Shown: positions 23,700 to 33,093, counted from the stretch's first letter. The stretch is 38,053 nucleotides of DNA from an uncultured Clostridia bacterium (GCA_947632645.1 CANRQB010000009.1:1-38053), one strand, 5' to 3'. The notes: generated by a model not told the origin, from the sequence alone. Made by a program: numbers and translations.

Positions 23700-24953
23700 A
23701 TGAAAATTAAAAAAATAGAAGCGTATGAAATTATTGATAGTCGCGCCAATCCAACCATTGAATGCGAAGTAACTTTAGAAAACGGGATTAAGGCACATGC
23801 AGCCGTGCCAAGTGGTGCATCCACTGGCGAACGGGAAGCGCTAGAACTGCGCGATGGTGGCAAGCGCTATCATGGCAAGGGCGTATTAAAGGCGGTAGAA
23901 AATGTAAACAAAATTATTGCACGGCAAATTGTTGGCATGGATGTTGAAAATCAAAAGGCCATAGATAAGGCCATGATTAAACTAGACGGCACTGCATATA
24001 AAACACGCCTGGGAGCAAACGCTATTTTGTCGGTTAGTTTGGCAGTGGCGCGCGCAAATGCAGCCAACAAAAACAAACCACTTTATGCCACCCTTGGCAA
24101 GGGCAACAAACTACCTATGCCAATGTGCAACATAATAAATGGCGGCGCACACGCAAACAGCAATGTGGATTTTCAGGAGTATATGATTGTGCCAGTGGGA
24201 GCAAAAACTTTTGAAGATGCCGTGCGCATGGTAAGCGAAACCTTTATCGAACTTAAAAAATTGCTTGCATCCCGTGGCTACTCCACTTCGGTTGGCGATG
24301 AGGGCGGTTTTGCACCAAACTTTAAAAATAACGAGCAACCACTAGAGTACATTATGGACGCCATTAAAAATGCGGGGTATAAGCCAAAACGCGACATCGC
24401 CATCGCCATGGATATTGCGGCAAGCGAATTTTACAATAACCAAACTGGCCGCTACGAACTAAACAAAAGTTTTTCTGGCAGCCGCACAACTGACGAGATG
24501 ATTGATATGGTGGTAGATCTAACCAAGCGCTACCCTATCATTTCAGTGGAAGACCCACTTGGCGAAAACGATTGGGATGGCTTTAAAAAACTCACCAAAA
24601 AAATTGGCAAACGCGTGCAAATTGTTGGGGATGATTTGTTTGTAACCAACAAAAAATTTCTGCAACAGGGCATAGATATGGGCGCTTGCAACGCAATTTT
24701 AATTAAACTTAACCAAATTGGCACGCTAACCGAAACCTTAGAAACCATTGCGCTGGCGCAGAAAAATGGCTACAAAACCATAATCTCGCACCGCAGTGGC
24801 GAAACTGAAGATACCTTTATTGCCGACCTTGCAGTGGCAACCAACGCCGGGCAAATTAAAACTGGTTCGATGTCGCGCACGGATAGGGTGGCAAAATACA
24901 ATCAACTTATCCGCATTTCGCGCACAAACAAAAAAGCGGAGTTTAATTTATGA
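23700..24953 (+). CDS. eno: Enolase
   Basis: 417 aa from the ATG at 23700, set by AGGGGG; an upstream in-frame ATG at 23682 would include the ribosome site in the gene. Converts 2-phosphoglycerate to phosphoenolpyruvate in glycolysis. Motifs: [62 protein letters not shown] (catalytic Glu), [14 protein letters not shown] and [10 protein letters not shown] (Mg ligands), [10 protein letters not shown] (catalytic Lys) and [19 protein letters not shown]. Complete. Its stop overlaps cmk (ATGA), giving an eno-cmk operon. Confidence 0.98.
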   Translation: MKIKKIEAYEIIDSRANPTIECEVTLENGIKAHAAVPSGASTGEREALELRDGGKRYHGKGVLKAVENVNKIIARQIVGMDVENQKAIDKAMIKLDGTAYKTRLGANAILSVSLAVARANAANKNKPLYATLGKGNKLPMPMCNIINGGAHANSNVDFQEYMIVPVGAKTFEDAVRMVSETFIELKKLLASRGYSTSVGDEGGFAPNFKNNEQPLEYIMDAIKNAGYKPKRDIAIAMDIAASEFYNNQTGRYELNKSFSGSRTTDEMIDMVVDLTKRYPIISVEDPLGENDWDGFKKLTKKIGKRVQIVGDDLFVTNKKFLQQGIDMGACNAILIKLNQIGTLTETLETIALAQKNGYKTIISHRSGETEDTFIADLAVATNAGQIKTGSMSRTDRVAKYNQLIRISRTNKKAEFNL

Positions 24954-25603
24954 TAATTTCTATAGACGGGCCATCGGGCAGCGGCAAATCCACTGTTGGC
25001 GATGCCTTGGCACAAAAGCTTAAATTTGTACATTTTAACTCGGGCTTATTATACCGCGCCATTGCAGCGCATCTTTTAGCAAACAACGAGGATTTATCTA
25101 AGGTTGAAAGTTCGGTTTATCCCATAATACTAAAAACCGAATTTGTAGGCGGCGTGCAGCACGTTTTTGTTAACAATATCGATTACACCGCACACTTGCG
25201 CGACAACCAAGTTAGTGTTGCCTCGCCCACTGTTAGCAAAAACATACATTTTAGGCGCATTATAGATAATTGCCAGCGCGCATATGCAAACAATCACAAT
25301 GTGGTTATAGACGGCCGCGACATAGGCAGTTATGTATTCCCAGAGGCAGATTTTAAGTTCTATTTGGATTGTTCGCCCGAGGAGCGCGCCAATCGCCGAT
25401 ATAAAGAGCTTAAACAAAAAATTGACTATCAACAAATTTTAAGCGAAATTAAACAGCGCGATTATATAGATAAAACCAAACCTATCGCCCCACTTGTTGT
25501 TCCGCAGGGCGCAGTGGTGATAGATAGCACCTACCTAACTTTAAACGAGGTGGTGGATTTTATGTATAATCACATTAAAACGCATAGCAAAGCAACAAAA
25601 TAG
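24950..25603 (+). CDS. cmk: Cytidylate kinase
   Basis: 217 aa. Phosphorylates CMP/dCMP with ATP. Walker [16 protein letters not shown] at 3-17; [11 protein letters not shown] (NMP-binding start); [36 protein letters not shown], containing the GRDIG motif and LID region. Standard length. Translationally coupled to eno by a four-base overlap. Terminator hairpin overlaps the stop codon. Confidence 0.95.
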   Translation: MIISIDGPSGSGKSTVGDALAQKLKFVHFNSGLLYRAIAAHLLANNEDLSKVESSVYPIILKTEFVGGVQHVFVNNIDYTAHLRDNQVSVASPTVSKNIHFRRIIDNCQRAYANNHNVVIDGRDIGSYVFPEADFKFYLDCSPEERANRRYKELKQKIDYQQILSEIKQRDYIDKTKPIAPLVVPQGAVVIDSTYLTLNEVVDFMYNHIKTHSKATK

Positions 25604-25614
25604 TTGCTTTTTTT
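25589..25614 (+). terminator. eno-cmk terminator
   Basis: AAAGCAAC-AAAATA-GTTGCTTT followed by a T-run. The TAG stop of cmk lies in the loop edge. Confidence 0.8.
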
Positions 25615-25749
25615 GTGCTGTTTATATTATCATATCTATATAATAATTTGTGTTTTATTTCTGTGCAGCAAATTTAACCAAATTTTAATAAAAATCTGCC
25701 ATTTGCATAAATTATTTTATAAATATTTAAAAAATTTTAAAAAAGGGTA

Positions 25750-25778
25750 TTGACAAATTTAAACATATGTATTATACT
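25750..25778 (+). promoter_or_regulatory. Strong promoter of the 722-aa gene
   Basis: TTGACA (25750-25755), 17-base spacer, TATACT (25773-25778), a ~25-base leader and GGGGGAG just before ATG. Close to the sigma-A consensus. Confidence 0.8.
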
Positions 25779-25809
25779 AAAGACATAAAGACAAATAAAG
25801 GGGGAGAAT

Positions 25810-27978
25810 ATGAATTACGCTCAACTTATTAATTTATTTAATGGATATTTGGCAGATAGCACTGCAAGGTCTTTCACTACATACATTCAACGTCACCGCA
25901 ATGATGCAAGCAATGGCGATGCTACTCTTAATTTAGATTCCTTGGTATCTGGCAATGTTAATGCGGGTTCTAATGCCAAATATAACGAGTTGCTTAATTA
26001 CATAGCAGAACACAATATAGATATTTCGGGCGATGCCGCAAAAGAGGATTTGCGCCTACTTTACAACAAAGTTATAACCAACAAAATTGCATTAAAGGTT
26101 AGCGATAGTGTTGTGGATTATCTTTATGGTTCGGCTAAACCTATTGGCACAAAACGCAATGGGGATTTTAAACTTAGCAAAACTGGTAGAGCTAAATATT
26201 GGCTTTTCTCGGTTGGTGTTAAAAAGTTTTTAATACCTGTTCTAACTATAACCGCTGCAACTGCTGGTGTGGTTGGCTTAATTGCTGCCCTAACCCCTAT
26301 TGGTGGCTCGGCATTTGCAACTGGTAGCGCACTTGTTAACTTTATAACTGGTATAACCATAGGCGCTCCATTTGGTTTTGCAGCTGCTGTTGGCATTATG
26401 GCTGCTAAAGATTTAATAACAAAAGCCTACTATAAACATCAAATTAAAAAGGGCAAACTAGCCGAATTAGTTAAAAAGATAGAAACCACTCAAGAAAAGA
26501 TTTCTGCTAAAAAAGGTTTCTTTAGTAGAATTGCCAACTATTTTAGAAGTGGTGTAAACCGCAACCGTTTGTGGGCTGTTGCAAAATATCGTGAAAAAAT
26601 TTCCGATAAGTACGACAAAATTTCGGACGAACAAACCAGAGCACAATATGCCGACGATATAGCAATGGTAGATAAATTTATGTACAAACACATGAGGAAT
26701 TGCTACAGCGAATCTCTTATAACCGGTCGCGCTATGAGGGATATGGATATAATCGGCAAATACTACACCTACGATTTGCAAAATGATAGTAAAGCATTAA
26801 AGTTGGATCTTGCAAAACGTAACACAAGGCATCCGGGCAGAACAAAAGCAGCCGAAGTTCAAGCTACAGCTAAAAATGTTGCTGCAAAATTTGTTAGAGA
26901 TGCTTTAACCGGTCGCGCTAATGATATATTTGACACTCTTACTCCAGCAGAACAAATTGGCCAACCTAGCAAAGCCGCTGTTAAATTGGAAGAGTTAAAA
27001 CAAACTGTTGCCCAAAATAAAAAAGAACGCCAACAAGCTATTGCGGAAGAAACAGAACAACGCAAACAAGCTCGCGAAGCCAAAAAAGCATACAAACAAT
27101 CTGACGAATATAAACAAAAGTTAGAAGACGAACAAACTGCTAAACAAAACAAGAAGAAAGCACAAACTGCTCTTAAATTGGCTCGTGTAGCAGAAACTCA
27201 AGAGGATGTTAATGCAGTAAAACAAACCGCAGAGGATGTTAAGAATACAATTGCATCTTTAAACGATTCAAAAAGTGAACAAGCAAAAAAGATTGCTGCA
27301 GACACCCAACCTATTATAGATGAAGCAGTAAAAGAAGTTGAAAATAACGAAAAGGTTATAAATAAAATTAAAAATACTCCTGTTACCAAGCCAGAGCCTG
27401 CTAAAAAAGAGCAACCAGCTAAAAAAGAAGATGACAAAAAACCAGAAACTGATAAGAAGGCTGAGCCTAAAAAAACAGTTCCTGCTAAAAAAGCAAGCAC
27501 ATCTTCAAGAAGCATTCCTAAAAACATAACCAGCTACGAATTGAAGGATATCTCTGTTGTTAAAATAGATGATAGTAGCATTATTAACAGGCAACGCAGA
27601 GTTATTGCTAAGGTTAAAGTGACTTTCGAACAAACTAATTCTGATGGTACCACAACCACAAAAACAGCAACTAAAAATCTTGAAATTGCTAAAGGTAAAG
27701 CTAAACAAATGGAAGTTATTGCAAACACTCCTACCGAACGCGATTCGGCAATAAGGCAAAAACTTGGCATGTCTTTAACTGGTGTTGCAGCAAGTTCTCT
27801 TGAAGCTGCAACCACAAAGGATGATGCACCAAAAACTACAACAACAGCTCCATCAGCAAAAGCTAAAGCAAATCCTCAAAATCGTTCATTTAGCCTAGTT
27901 AATCCTCAAGGTAAAACTACAAAAGGCGATGCACAAGAAGAAATCTTTAACGATATGAATAATGGGCTTAAAAGATAA
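25810..27978 (+). CDS. Large Lys/Ala-rich membrane-associated protein, unknown, probably abundant
   Basis: 722 aa, family not recognised. Order: soluble N-terminal helical domain (1-135); two hydrophobic stretches rich in Ala/Gly/Ile at about 140-170 (FLIPVLTITAATAGVVGLIAAL) and 175-200 (VNFITGITIGAPFGFAAAVGIMAA); a basic helical region (210-350); a long Gln/Lys/Glu/Ala coiled coil (about 370-520); a Pro-Lys-Glu linker (about 525-570); a small beta domain (SYELKDISVVKI, then RRVIAKVKVTFEQ) at about 585-650; and a disordered Thr/Ala/Lys tail. Codons lean to GCT, ACT and CCT with few CGC-type codons, unlike its neighbours, which with the strong promoter and perfect terminator suggests high expression. 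No signal peptide. It might organise membrane or envelope structure; no function should be assumed. Confidence 0.7.
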   Translation: MNYAQLINLFNGYLADSTARSFTTYIQRHRNDASNGDATLNLDSLVSGNVNAGSNAKYNELLNYIAEHNIDISGDAAKEDLRLLYNKVITNKIALKVSDSVVDYLYGSAKPIGTKRNGDFKLSKTGRAKYWLFSVGVKKFLIPVLTITAATAGVVGLIAALTPIGGSAFATGSALVNFITGITIGAPFGFAAAVGIMAAKDLITKAYYKHQIKKGKLAELVKKIETTQEKISAKKGFFSRIANYFRSGVNRNRLWAVAKYREKISDKYDKISDEQTRAQYADDIAMVDKFMYKHMRNCYSESLITGRAMRDMDIIGKYYTYDLQNDSKALKLDLAKRNTRHPGRTKAAEVQATAKNVAAKFVRDALTGRANDIFDTLTPAEQIGQPSKAAVKLEELKQTVAQNKKERQQAIAEETEQRKQAREAKKAYKQSDEYKQKLEDEQTAKQNKKKAQTALKLARVAETQEDVNAVKQTAEDVKNTIASLNDSKSEQAKKIAADTQPIIDEAVKEVENNEKVINKIKNTPVTKPEPAKKEQPAKKEDDKKPETDKKAEPKKTVPAKKASTSSRSIPKNITSYELKDISVVKIDDSSIINRQRRVIAKVKVTFEQTNSDGTTTTKTATKNLEIAKGKAKQMEVIANTPTERDSAIRQKLGMSLTGVAASSLEAATTKDDAPKTTTTAPSAKAKANPQNRSFSLVNPQGKTTKGDAQEEIFNDMNNGLKR

Positions 27979-28006
27979 AAAGGTTAGAAATTTCTAACCT
28001 TTTTTT
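27977..28006 (+). terminator. Terminator of the 722-aa gene
   Basis: Perfect palindrome AAAAAGGTTAGAAA / TTTCTAACCTTTTT then more T. Marks the left border of the first palindrome array. Confidence 0.85.
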
Positions 28007-28072
28007 CTTACACTCGCCATCTTAATAATCCTATTTTCTTATACTCTCCTATTTTATATCTTAATAATTCCG

Positions 28073-28550
28073 TTATAACTATAGTTATTAAACAACATTA
28101 TCACATTAGTAATAATTCTATATAATTTAACAAAAATTAATTATTACTTTAGTTATTAAACAATATTCATTATTACAATAGTAATTAAACAATATCCATA
28201 ACTAATTATTAAACGATTTATAATTACTATTGTAATAAACTACCGCAATAACTTTAGTTATTAAATTTACCATCCGCAATAACTTTAGTTATTAAGACAT
28301 CTCAAGACATAATTACTATTGTAATAATTTCATGATAACTTTATTCATAACCACAATATCATTATAATTTTAGATATTAAAGCACAAGAATTAATTATCA
28401 ATCATAACTTTAGTTATTAAGACAAATAAAACATAAAATTACTGTCTTCGATAATTAAATAGTAATTAAAACATAATTATTATCCATTATGGCTATAGTT
28501 ATTAAGAAATAAAACTATAATTATTAAGATTGTTTTTTACTATTGTAATA
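28073..28550. repeat. Left array of alternating short palindromes
   Basis: About 480 bases with no gene. Units of two types recur every ~25-35 bases. Type A, ATAAC-N4-GTTAT: 28075-28088, 28248-28261, 28279-28292, 28404-28417, plus degenerate ones near 28143, 28199, 28335, 28486. Type B, ATTAC-N4-GTAAT: 28172-28185, 28223-28236, 28312-28325, plus a diverged copy at 28537-28550. Type A units are usually flanked by CCGCA or CCGT on one side and TATTAAgAC or TATTAAAC on the other. The orientation (CGG end to the left when read on the minus strand) is opposite to the right array. Spacers are AT-rich and mostly unlike each other. Confidence 0.7.
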
Positions 28551-28556
28551 AAGGCA

Positions 28557-28591
28557 ATAAAAAACTTTAGCTATATAAATAACTAAAGTTT
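28557..28591 (-). terminator. Rubrerythrin terminator
   Basis: AAACTTTAG / CTAAAGTTT stem with a 12-nt loop, T-run of six on the minus strand. Stem sequence is the type A array unit again. Confidence 0.75.
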
Positions 28592-28622
28592 AATTAATGT
28601 GGCCTATTTTAGCAGTTTGCGC

Positions 28623-29162
28623 CTAATAATTTTTGCTTTCTACTTCAAAATAACTTTGTGGATGAGCGCATACTGGGCAAACTTTTGGTGCAGTTTTGCC
28701 AATGTGTTTGTGACCACAATTGCGACAAACCCAAACAACCGCCTCTTTTTTAACAAAGCATTTGTTCTTTTTAACATTTTCTAACAGAGCGTTATAGCGT
28801 GCCTCGTGCTCAGCCTCTATTTTTGCAACGCCCTCAAATTGTTTAGCTATTGCCAAAAAGCCCTCTTTTTTAGCGGTGGCAGCAAATTCTTTATACATTG
28901 TTGTCCACTCATAATTTTCGCCCGATGCAGCATCCTTCAAATTTTCTAGTGTAGAAGGCACTGCCCCACCATGCAAATGTTTAAACCACATTTTTGCATG
29001 CTCAGCCTCGTTGCCAGCAGTGATGCGGAAAATTTCAGAAATTTGCTCGTACCCATCCTTTTTGGCTTGGCTTGCATAATAGCCATATTTCATGCTTGCT
29101 TGGCTTTCCCCAGCAAAAGCAGTTTTTAAATTTTGTTCGGTTTTACTACCTTTTAATTCCAT
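28623..29162 (-). CDS. rbr: Rubrerythrin
   Basis: 179 aa. Di-iron peroxidase that reduces hydrogen peroxide in anaerobes. N-terminal four-helix bundle with metal-ligand motifs: [14 protein letters not shown], the helix [17 protein letters not shown] (ExxH), and later [17 protein letters not shown] (ExxH). C-terminal rubredoxin-like domain [13 protein letters not shown] - [13 protein letters not shown] with two CxxC pairs for the FeS4 iron. Complete. Expressed from TTGCAA-N17-TATAAT at 29189-29217 with AGGAGG before ATG. It is the only gene between the two palindrome arrays. Confidence 0.96.
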   Translation of the reverse strand: MELKGSKTEQNLKTAFAGESQASMKYGYYASQAKKDGYEQISEIFRITAGNEAEHAKMWFKHLHGGAVPSTLENLKDAASGENYEWTTMYKEFAATAKKEGFLAIAKQFEGVAKIEAEHEARYNALLENVKKNKCFVKKEAVVWVCRNCGHKHIGKTAPKVCPVCAHPQSYFEVESKNY

Positions 29163-29188
29163 TTTTTCCTCCTAAAATAAACACTATA

Positions 29189-29217
29189 ATTATACAAAAT
29201 CTGCAACCCGTTTGCAA
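29189..29217 (-). promoter_or_regulatory. Rubrerythrin promoter
   Basis: Minus strand TTGCAA (29217-29212), 17-base spacer, TATAAT (29194-29189). Leader of about 20 bases with TAGGAGG. No obvious PerR box was seen. Confidence 0.75.
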
Positions 29218-29295
29218 ATAATTTTAATGCCTTTTTTCATTTTAATAAAAATTTCTTAGTTAAAAAATCTTCCACCCGCATTATTAAAAAAAATT

Positions 29296-29751
29296 ATTAC
29301 AAAAGTAATAAGCCCAATAAAACATTTTTGATAACTAAAGTTATAACGGATATTGTTTTAATTGCTATTGTAACTACGATTATTATATTAGTTTTAATTA
29401 CTATTGTAATTATGAATATTTTTTTATAACTAAAGTTATAATGATATTTGTTCTAATTACTATTGTAATAATGTTATTTTTTAATAACCATAGTTATAAC
29501 GAATATTAATCATAAAAAAGTAAGAATAATTTCTATTGTAATTTTAGATTGTTTTAATAACTTTAGTTATAATAATGATTAAGGTCTTATTTACTATTGT
29601 AATAATGCCATAAAAATAATTTAGTTTTAGTTTAATAACAATAGTTATTGCGGATATGTTTTAATTACTATTGTGATTATTATCATTTTATTGACCTTAA
29701 TTACTATTGTAATAATGCCAATAAAAAACTTTAGTTATAGTAACTAAAGTT
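29296..29751. repeat. Right array of alternating short palindromes
   Basis: About 455 bases without a gene. Almost strictly alternating units. Type B (ATTAC-N4-GTAAT): 29296-29309, 29397-29410, 29456-29469, 29700-29713, with diverged copies near 29361, 29529, 29591, 29664. Type A (ATAAC-N4-GTTAT): 29331-29344, 29426-29439, 29484-29497, 29557-29570, 29635-29648. Type A copies are often followed by AACGGATATT or TGCGGATATG and type B copies by AATG. A-to-A spacing is about 58-95 bases. The last unit is a full terminator stem (29727-29751). Confidence 0.75.
29722..29751 (-). terminator. Terminator of the thioesterase gene
   Basis: Perfect 11-bp stem AACTTTAGTTA-TAG-TAACTAAAGTT with TTTTTT on the minus strand. 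Same stem sequence as the ileS and rubrerythrin terminators. Confidence 0.75.
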
Positions 29752-29831
29752 ATAACGGATTTATAATAATTCTGTTGATTATTTAAAAAATAAACCATTT
29801 ACTTCTTTCTCTGTTAACTTATTTAGCAAAA

Positions 29832-30544
29832 TTAGTATAAGATTTCACATTTAATAACTGGCTTGTTTTCTTTTTCCAGCACGATAATGTCCTTATCCGC
29901 GTGCAGTTTTTTGATGTCTAAAATATCATTTTCAAATGATTGGCTGGTGTAATCAACTTCAATTTCGCGTATTGGATTTTTTTCCAACTCGATAACAGAA
30001 TAGGTGTTTATAATAAAGCGCAGATACTCCAAATTGTTTGTGTGGTGCGACATATCTATGTTTGTGCTTCTAACCCGCACATGCTCAACAAGCGGCAAGT
30101 CTGTGTAATCGAATTTGGTAAATTCAATATCCATTTGCGGTTGTTCGGCTAGCATATCCTCACCCACACCAACTGTTGTAAGTTTGCGGATGCGCTGAGT
30201 GGCATAATCCAGTGCGCATGCCTCAACACGCGCATAAAAAATTATATCGCCGCGCAAATTTTTTGCCATAACATCAAAATTCATTTTTGCAAGCGATTTG
30301 TTGGAAATAAAACAAGAAATGTTCAATGTTTCATTCCACTTTATCTTATTAAAAAACTTAACGCGATTTTTTGTGAACACCCAAAATGCATTGTAAACTT
30401 CCTTTTCGGTTATGCCGTCAATTTTAAGTTCACCCGTAAGTTCAGTAATCGCTTCTTCCACAATTTGAAAGCAGCCCAGCACGGACAAGCACTCGTCCGA
30501 GCCAATCAATCCAGCACTAATCTTTTGCTTCTTTTATAAATCAT
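29832..30544 (-). CDS. Acyl-ACP thioesterase (FatA/B-like), 5' frameshift
   Basis: A hot-dog-fold thioesterase that hydrolyses acyl-ACP: two tandem domains, with the second having the VRVRSTNIDMSHHTNNLEYLRFIINTY motif (catalytic-loop Asn-x-His and partner). The continuous frame begins only at a TTG (30509, 225 aa) with no ribosome site, cutting off the first strand. A well-placed AGGGG and ATG at 30544 start MIYKRSKRLVLD and stop after 12 codons. Adding one A to the AAAA run at 30533-30536 would join both into MIYKKKQKISAGLIGSDE. So either a 1-base loss (mutation or sequencing error) or slippage. No substrate can be inferred. Terminator at 29722. Confidence 0.75.
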
Positions 30545-30729
30545 ATCTCCCCTCTAATCCGCATTTATTTTATCACAATAAAAATTTTCAATCAACTCTT
30601 TAATCAAATCCAACAGTTTTGTGTCGTTTACAAATATTTTTGTTAAACTCTTTATTTTTTTATAAAAAAACCCAATTTTTATTAAAATTTAAGCCAATTT
30701 TACCATAATTCACATTTTAATTATAAAAA

Positions 30730-31092
30730 TCAATAACTAATTTTGAGATACTGTAATGCTAAAATAAGCAAAACCAGAAATATTATTGCTGAAATAGCAA
30801 ATATTATATGACTTGCAACCCTTAATTTTCGATTGTCTTTTGTTGTGCAAGCCACAATCGAAATTACAATAGAAACTAAAATCGCCGCAATGGCTATGTA
30901 GATGAGGAATTGCAGATTTTTATCACATAATTTATCATAAACGCTATAATAATAGTTAACTTTTTTTAAACCACCTTCATTATTTGGCAGCAAAACCACA
31001 TCACGGTCAATCTTAATGAAAAATAATGCGCACATAAGCAAATTTAAGCAAATTTTTACAACTTCAAAAACGCGAAATAATATTTTTTTCAT
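30730..31092 (-). CDS. Small membrane protein, unknown
   Basis: 120 aa. Three hydrophobic helices (about 10-26, 62-83, 95-116), with a short extracellular or cytoplasmic loop between the first two (DRDVVLLPNNEGGLKKVNYYYSVYDKLCDKN). Starts seven bases after the rarA stop, so it is probably transcribed with rarA, although its own ribosome site is weak (AAGGAG lies ~19 bases upstream, inside rarA). No family recognised. Confidence 0.55.
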   Translation of the reverse strand: MKKILFRVFEVVKICLNLLMCALFFIKIDRDVVLLPNNEGGLKKVNYYYSVYDKLCDKNLQFLIYIAIAAILVSIVISIVACTTKDNRKLRVASHIIFAISAIIFLVLLILALQYLKISY

Positions 31093-31099
31093 GATGATA

Positions 31100-32329
31100 T
31101 TACTTTTCTCTCCTTTTAAAATAGCACCTATCCTTCAAACTATCTGGCAGATATTGTTGTTCTACCCAGCCGCCATAGTCGTGCGGATATTTGTAGTTTT
31201 TGCTGGCTTCGGTGTGGTTTTTAAGGTATTCTGGTATGCGATCGTCTGCATGATTGCGAGCATCGTCTATCGCCATATCCTTTGCAATAACCACGCGGTT
31301 GTCCTTTGGCGATTCACAAACATAAATTATTGCTTGAGTCAACGCCAAATTGCCCTCTGGCATACCCAAATTATCCAAAGCGTAAAGTGCAGCGCATGCC
31401 TGCAACAGCGCATTTGGTGCGCTAAGCCCTACATCCTCACTCGCGTGTGCAATAAGGCGGCGCGCCAAAATTTGCGGCTCTACCCCCGCCTCAATTAAGC
31501 GGTTGGCATAGTATAGCGCAGCGGTTGTGTCGCTACCGCGCAGGCTTTTGCAGTACGCGCTAAGTATGTGATAGTACACATCATCGTTTAGGGTAAGTGC
31601 CTTTTTTTGCAGGCACTCGGCCGCGATATCTTTGGTTAAAACCACTTCGCCTTTTTTGTTGGCCTTGGTGGTTATAACGCCAATTTCTAACCCGTTTAAC
31701 GCGCTGCGCACATCGCCGCCGCAAGCAGTGGCAAAATAATTTAGCGCATCGTTATCGATAACAATTTTGAACTTGGATAAAATTTCATCCTTTTCTATTG
31801 CGCGCTTTAGCACAGAAATTATGTCTGCCGTATCCAGCCGCTTAAATTCAAACACACTGCAACGAGAAACAATGGCACGCGTCATGCTGTAAGCAGGATT
31901 TTCAGTTGTACAGCCCACAAAATTTATATAGCCGTTTTCCAAACTTGCAAGCAAACTATCGCTTTGCGCCTTACTCCAGCGGTGGCATTCGTCCAGCAAA
32001 AGATAGGTTTTTTTGCCGTACATTTCAAAATCCTTCTTGGCCTGATCGATAACCGCCTTAACATCTGCCACCCCATTAGATATCGCGTTAAGTTTAACAA
32101 AATTGGAGTTGCTTGTATCCGCAATAATCTGCGCCAACGTGGTTTTACCCGTGCCCGGCGGCCCATAAAAAATTACGCTTGGCACGCGCTTGGCTTCAAT
32201 AAGTCGGCGCAAAAGTTTGCCCTTACCTAAAATATGCTGCTGCCCCACTACATCCTCTAAGGTTTTTGGGCGCATGCGCTCGGCAAGCGGCTTTTTATCG
32301 TTATGCAAATTTTCAAATAAACTATCCAT
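31100..32329 (-). CDS. rarA: Replication-associated AAA+ recombination protein RarA/MgsA
   Basis: 409 aa. Clamp-loader-like ATPase acting at stalled replication forks. Walker A FYGPPGTGKTTLAQ at about 54-67; Walker B YLLLDECHRW at about 109-118; sensor 1 FVGCTTENPAYSMTRAIVSRC; sensor 2 region GGDVRSALNGLE; and the C-terminal tetramerisation domain with SAYCKSLRGSDTTAALYYANRLIEAG and the ending PHDYGGWVEQQYLPD. All parts are intact. Leaderless promoter directly upstream. A 120-aa membrane protein follows. Confidence 0.95.
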   Translation of the reverse strand: MDSLFENLHNDKKPLAERMRPKTLEDVVGQQHILGKGKLLRRLIEAKRVPSVIFYGPPGTGKTTLAQIIADTSNSNFVKLNAISNGVADVKAVIDQAKKDFEMYGKKTYLLLDECHRWSKAQSDSLLASLENGYINFVGCTTENPAYSMTRAIVSRCSVFEFKRLDTADIISVLKRAIEKDEILSKFKIVIDNDALNYFATACGGDVRSALNGLEIGVITTKANKKGEVVLTKDIAAECLQKKALTLNDDVYYHILSAYCKSLRGSDTTAALYYANRLIEAGVEPQILARRLIAHASEDVGLSAPNALLQACAALYALDNLGMPEGNLALTQAIIYVCESPKDNRVVIAKDMAIDDARNHADDRIPEYLKNHTEASKNYKYPHDYGGWVEQQYLPDSLKDRCYFKRREK

Positions 32330-32364
32330 GCATATATTATATCAAATCCCGCCAAATTTTACAA
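32330..32364 (-). promoter_or_regulatory. rarA promoter, leaderless
   Basis: Minus strand TTGTAA (32364-32359), 17-base spacer, TG-a-TATAAT (32344-32336), six bases to ATG at 32329. No Shine-Dalgarno. Confidence 0.75.
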
Positions 32365-32530
32365 ATGATTTAATAGTTTATAAACAATCCACGCGCAATT
32401 TAAAAGTAAGAATTTACAAAAATAAACTACCAATTATTTATAGCAAAAATAAAATTATTTAAAAAATTAATAAAAATCATGAAAAAAATATTAAAAATTC
32501 ATTAAAAACTGCAAAATTTTAGCAAAAATA

Positions 32531-32552
32531 AAAAAATTGGCATTAAAGCCAA
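32531..32552 (-). terminator. Terminator of the first tandem paralogue
   Basis: TTGGC-ATTAAA-GCCAA with T-run on the minus strand. The same 22-base stretch (AAAAATTGGC and so on) recurs after the second paralogue. Confidence 0.7.
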
Positions 32553-32553
32553 C

Positions 32554-33093
32554 TTAAATTTTTATGCCACCAATGTTAAATTCGTTATCTAACTCTGCTT
32601 GCTCGGCTTCTAACTCTTGATGATTGTTTTTTATTTGTTTTCGCTTTCTTTCTTTTTCCGCTTTTAAATACGGAGTAACCTGCTCGCGAAAATGCTTAAG
32701 CAAAATCTCCCGCCAAGCTTTGGTTAATCTTTTACTAAATTCACTCTCTTCATAAATATTAGAAATACAATCAACTACTTCAACAGCATTTAATTCAAAT
32801 TTATAATATTTATAATCCAAAACCGTAGCTTTATTCGATCTTTCAAATTGAACCATAATTGTTGCCATATCAGTTTTAGGGTCGGCATAAACTTGCGAAT
32901 AGGATACATTATCCACTTTTTTATGTTCTCCAGATCGAGAGTACGCATTATAAAGAATTTCAACTTCTTGCATAAACTCATCAATAACACTTTGATCAAT
33001 CTGCTCCATAAACTTTCTGCCTTTATAGCGCATTGGGGCATCTGCCTCAAAGACAGTATTGTCTATTTCGTAATAAAACTTTTCTATATTCAT
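32554..33093 (-). CDS. Unknown protein, tandem paralogue 1
   Basis: 179 aa. Cytoplasmic, charged. Beta/helix part IEKFYYEIDNTVF, helix QIDQSVIDEFMQEVEILYNAYSR, then DNVSYSQVYADPKTDMATIMVQFERSNK, FELNAVEVVDC, and a helix KAWREILLKHFREQVTPYLKAEKERKRKQIK ending in a basic coiled coil. Clearly related to the next gene: the pattern VDNVSYSQVYADPKTxxATIMVxF / IDNVGYSNVYNDANTGKASIMIDF is shared, as are the ExxLNA and KxWRxxLxKHF segments. Ribosome site GAGGT before ATG. No known family; a lineage-specific pair made by duplication. Confidence 0.65.
   Translation of the reverse strand: MNIEKFYYEIDNTVFEADAPMRYKGRKFMEQIDQSVIDEFMQEVEILYNAYSRSGEHKKVDNVSYSQVYADPKTDMATIMVQFERSNKATVLDYKYYKFELNAVEVVDCISNIYEESEFSKRLTKAWREILLKHFREQVTPYLKAEKERKRKQIKNNHQELEAEQAELDNEFNIGGIKI

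Noticed and set aside
28073..29751. CRISPR array
   Set aside because: Units are 14-bp palindromes of two kinds with varied flanks and irregular AT-rich spacing; no cas gene is near.
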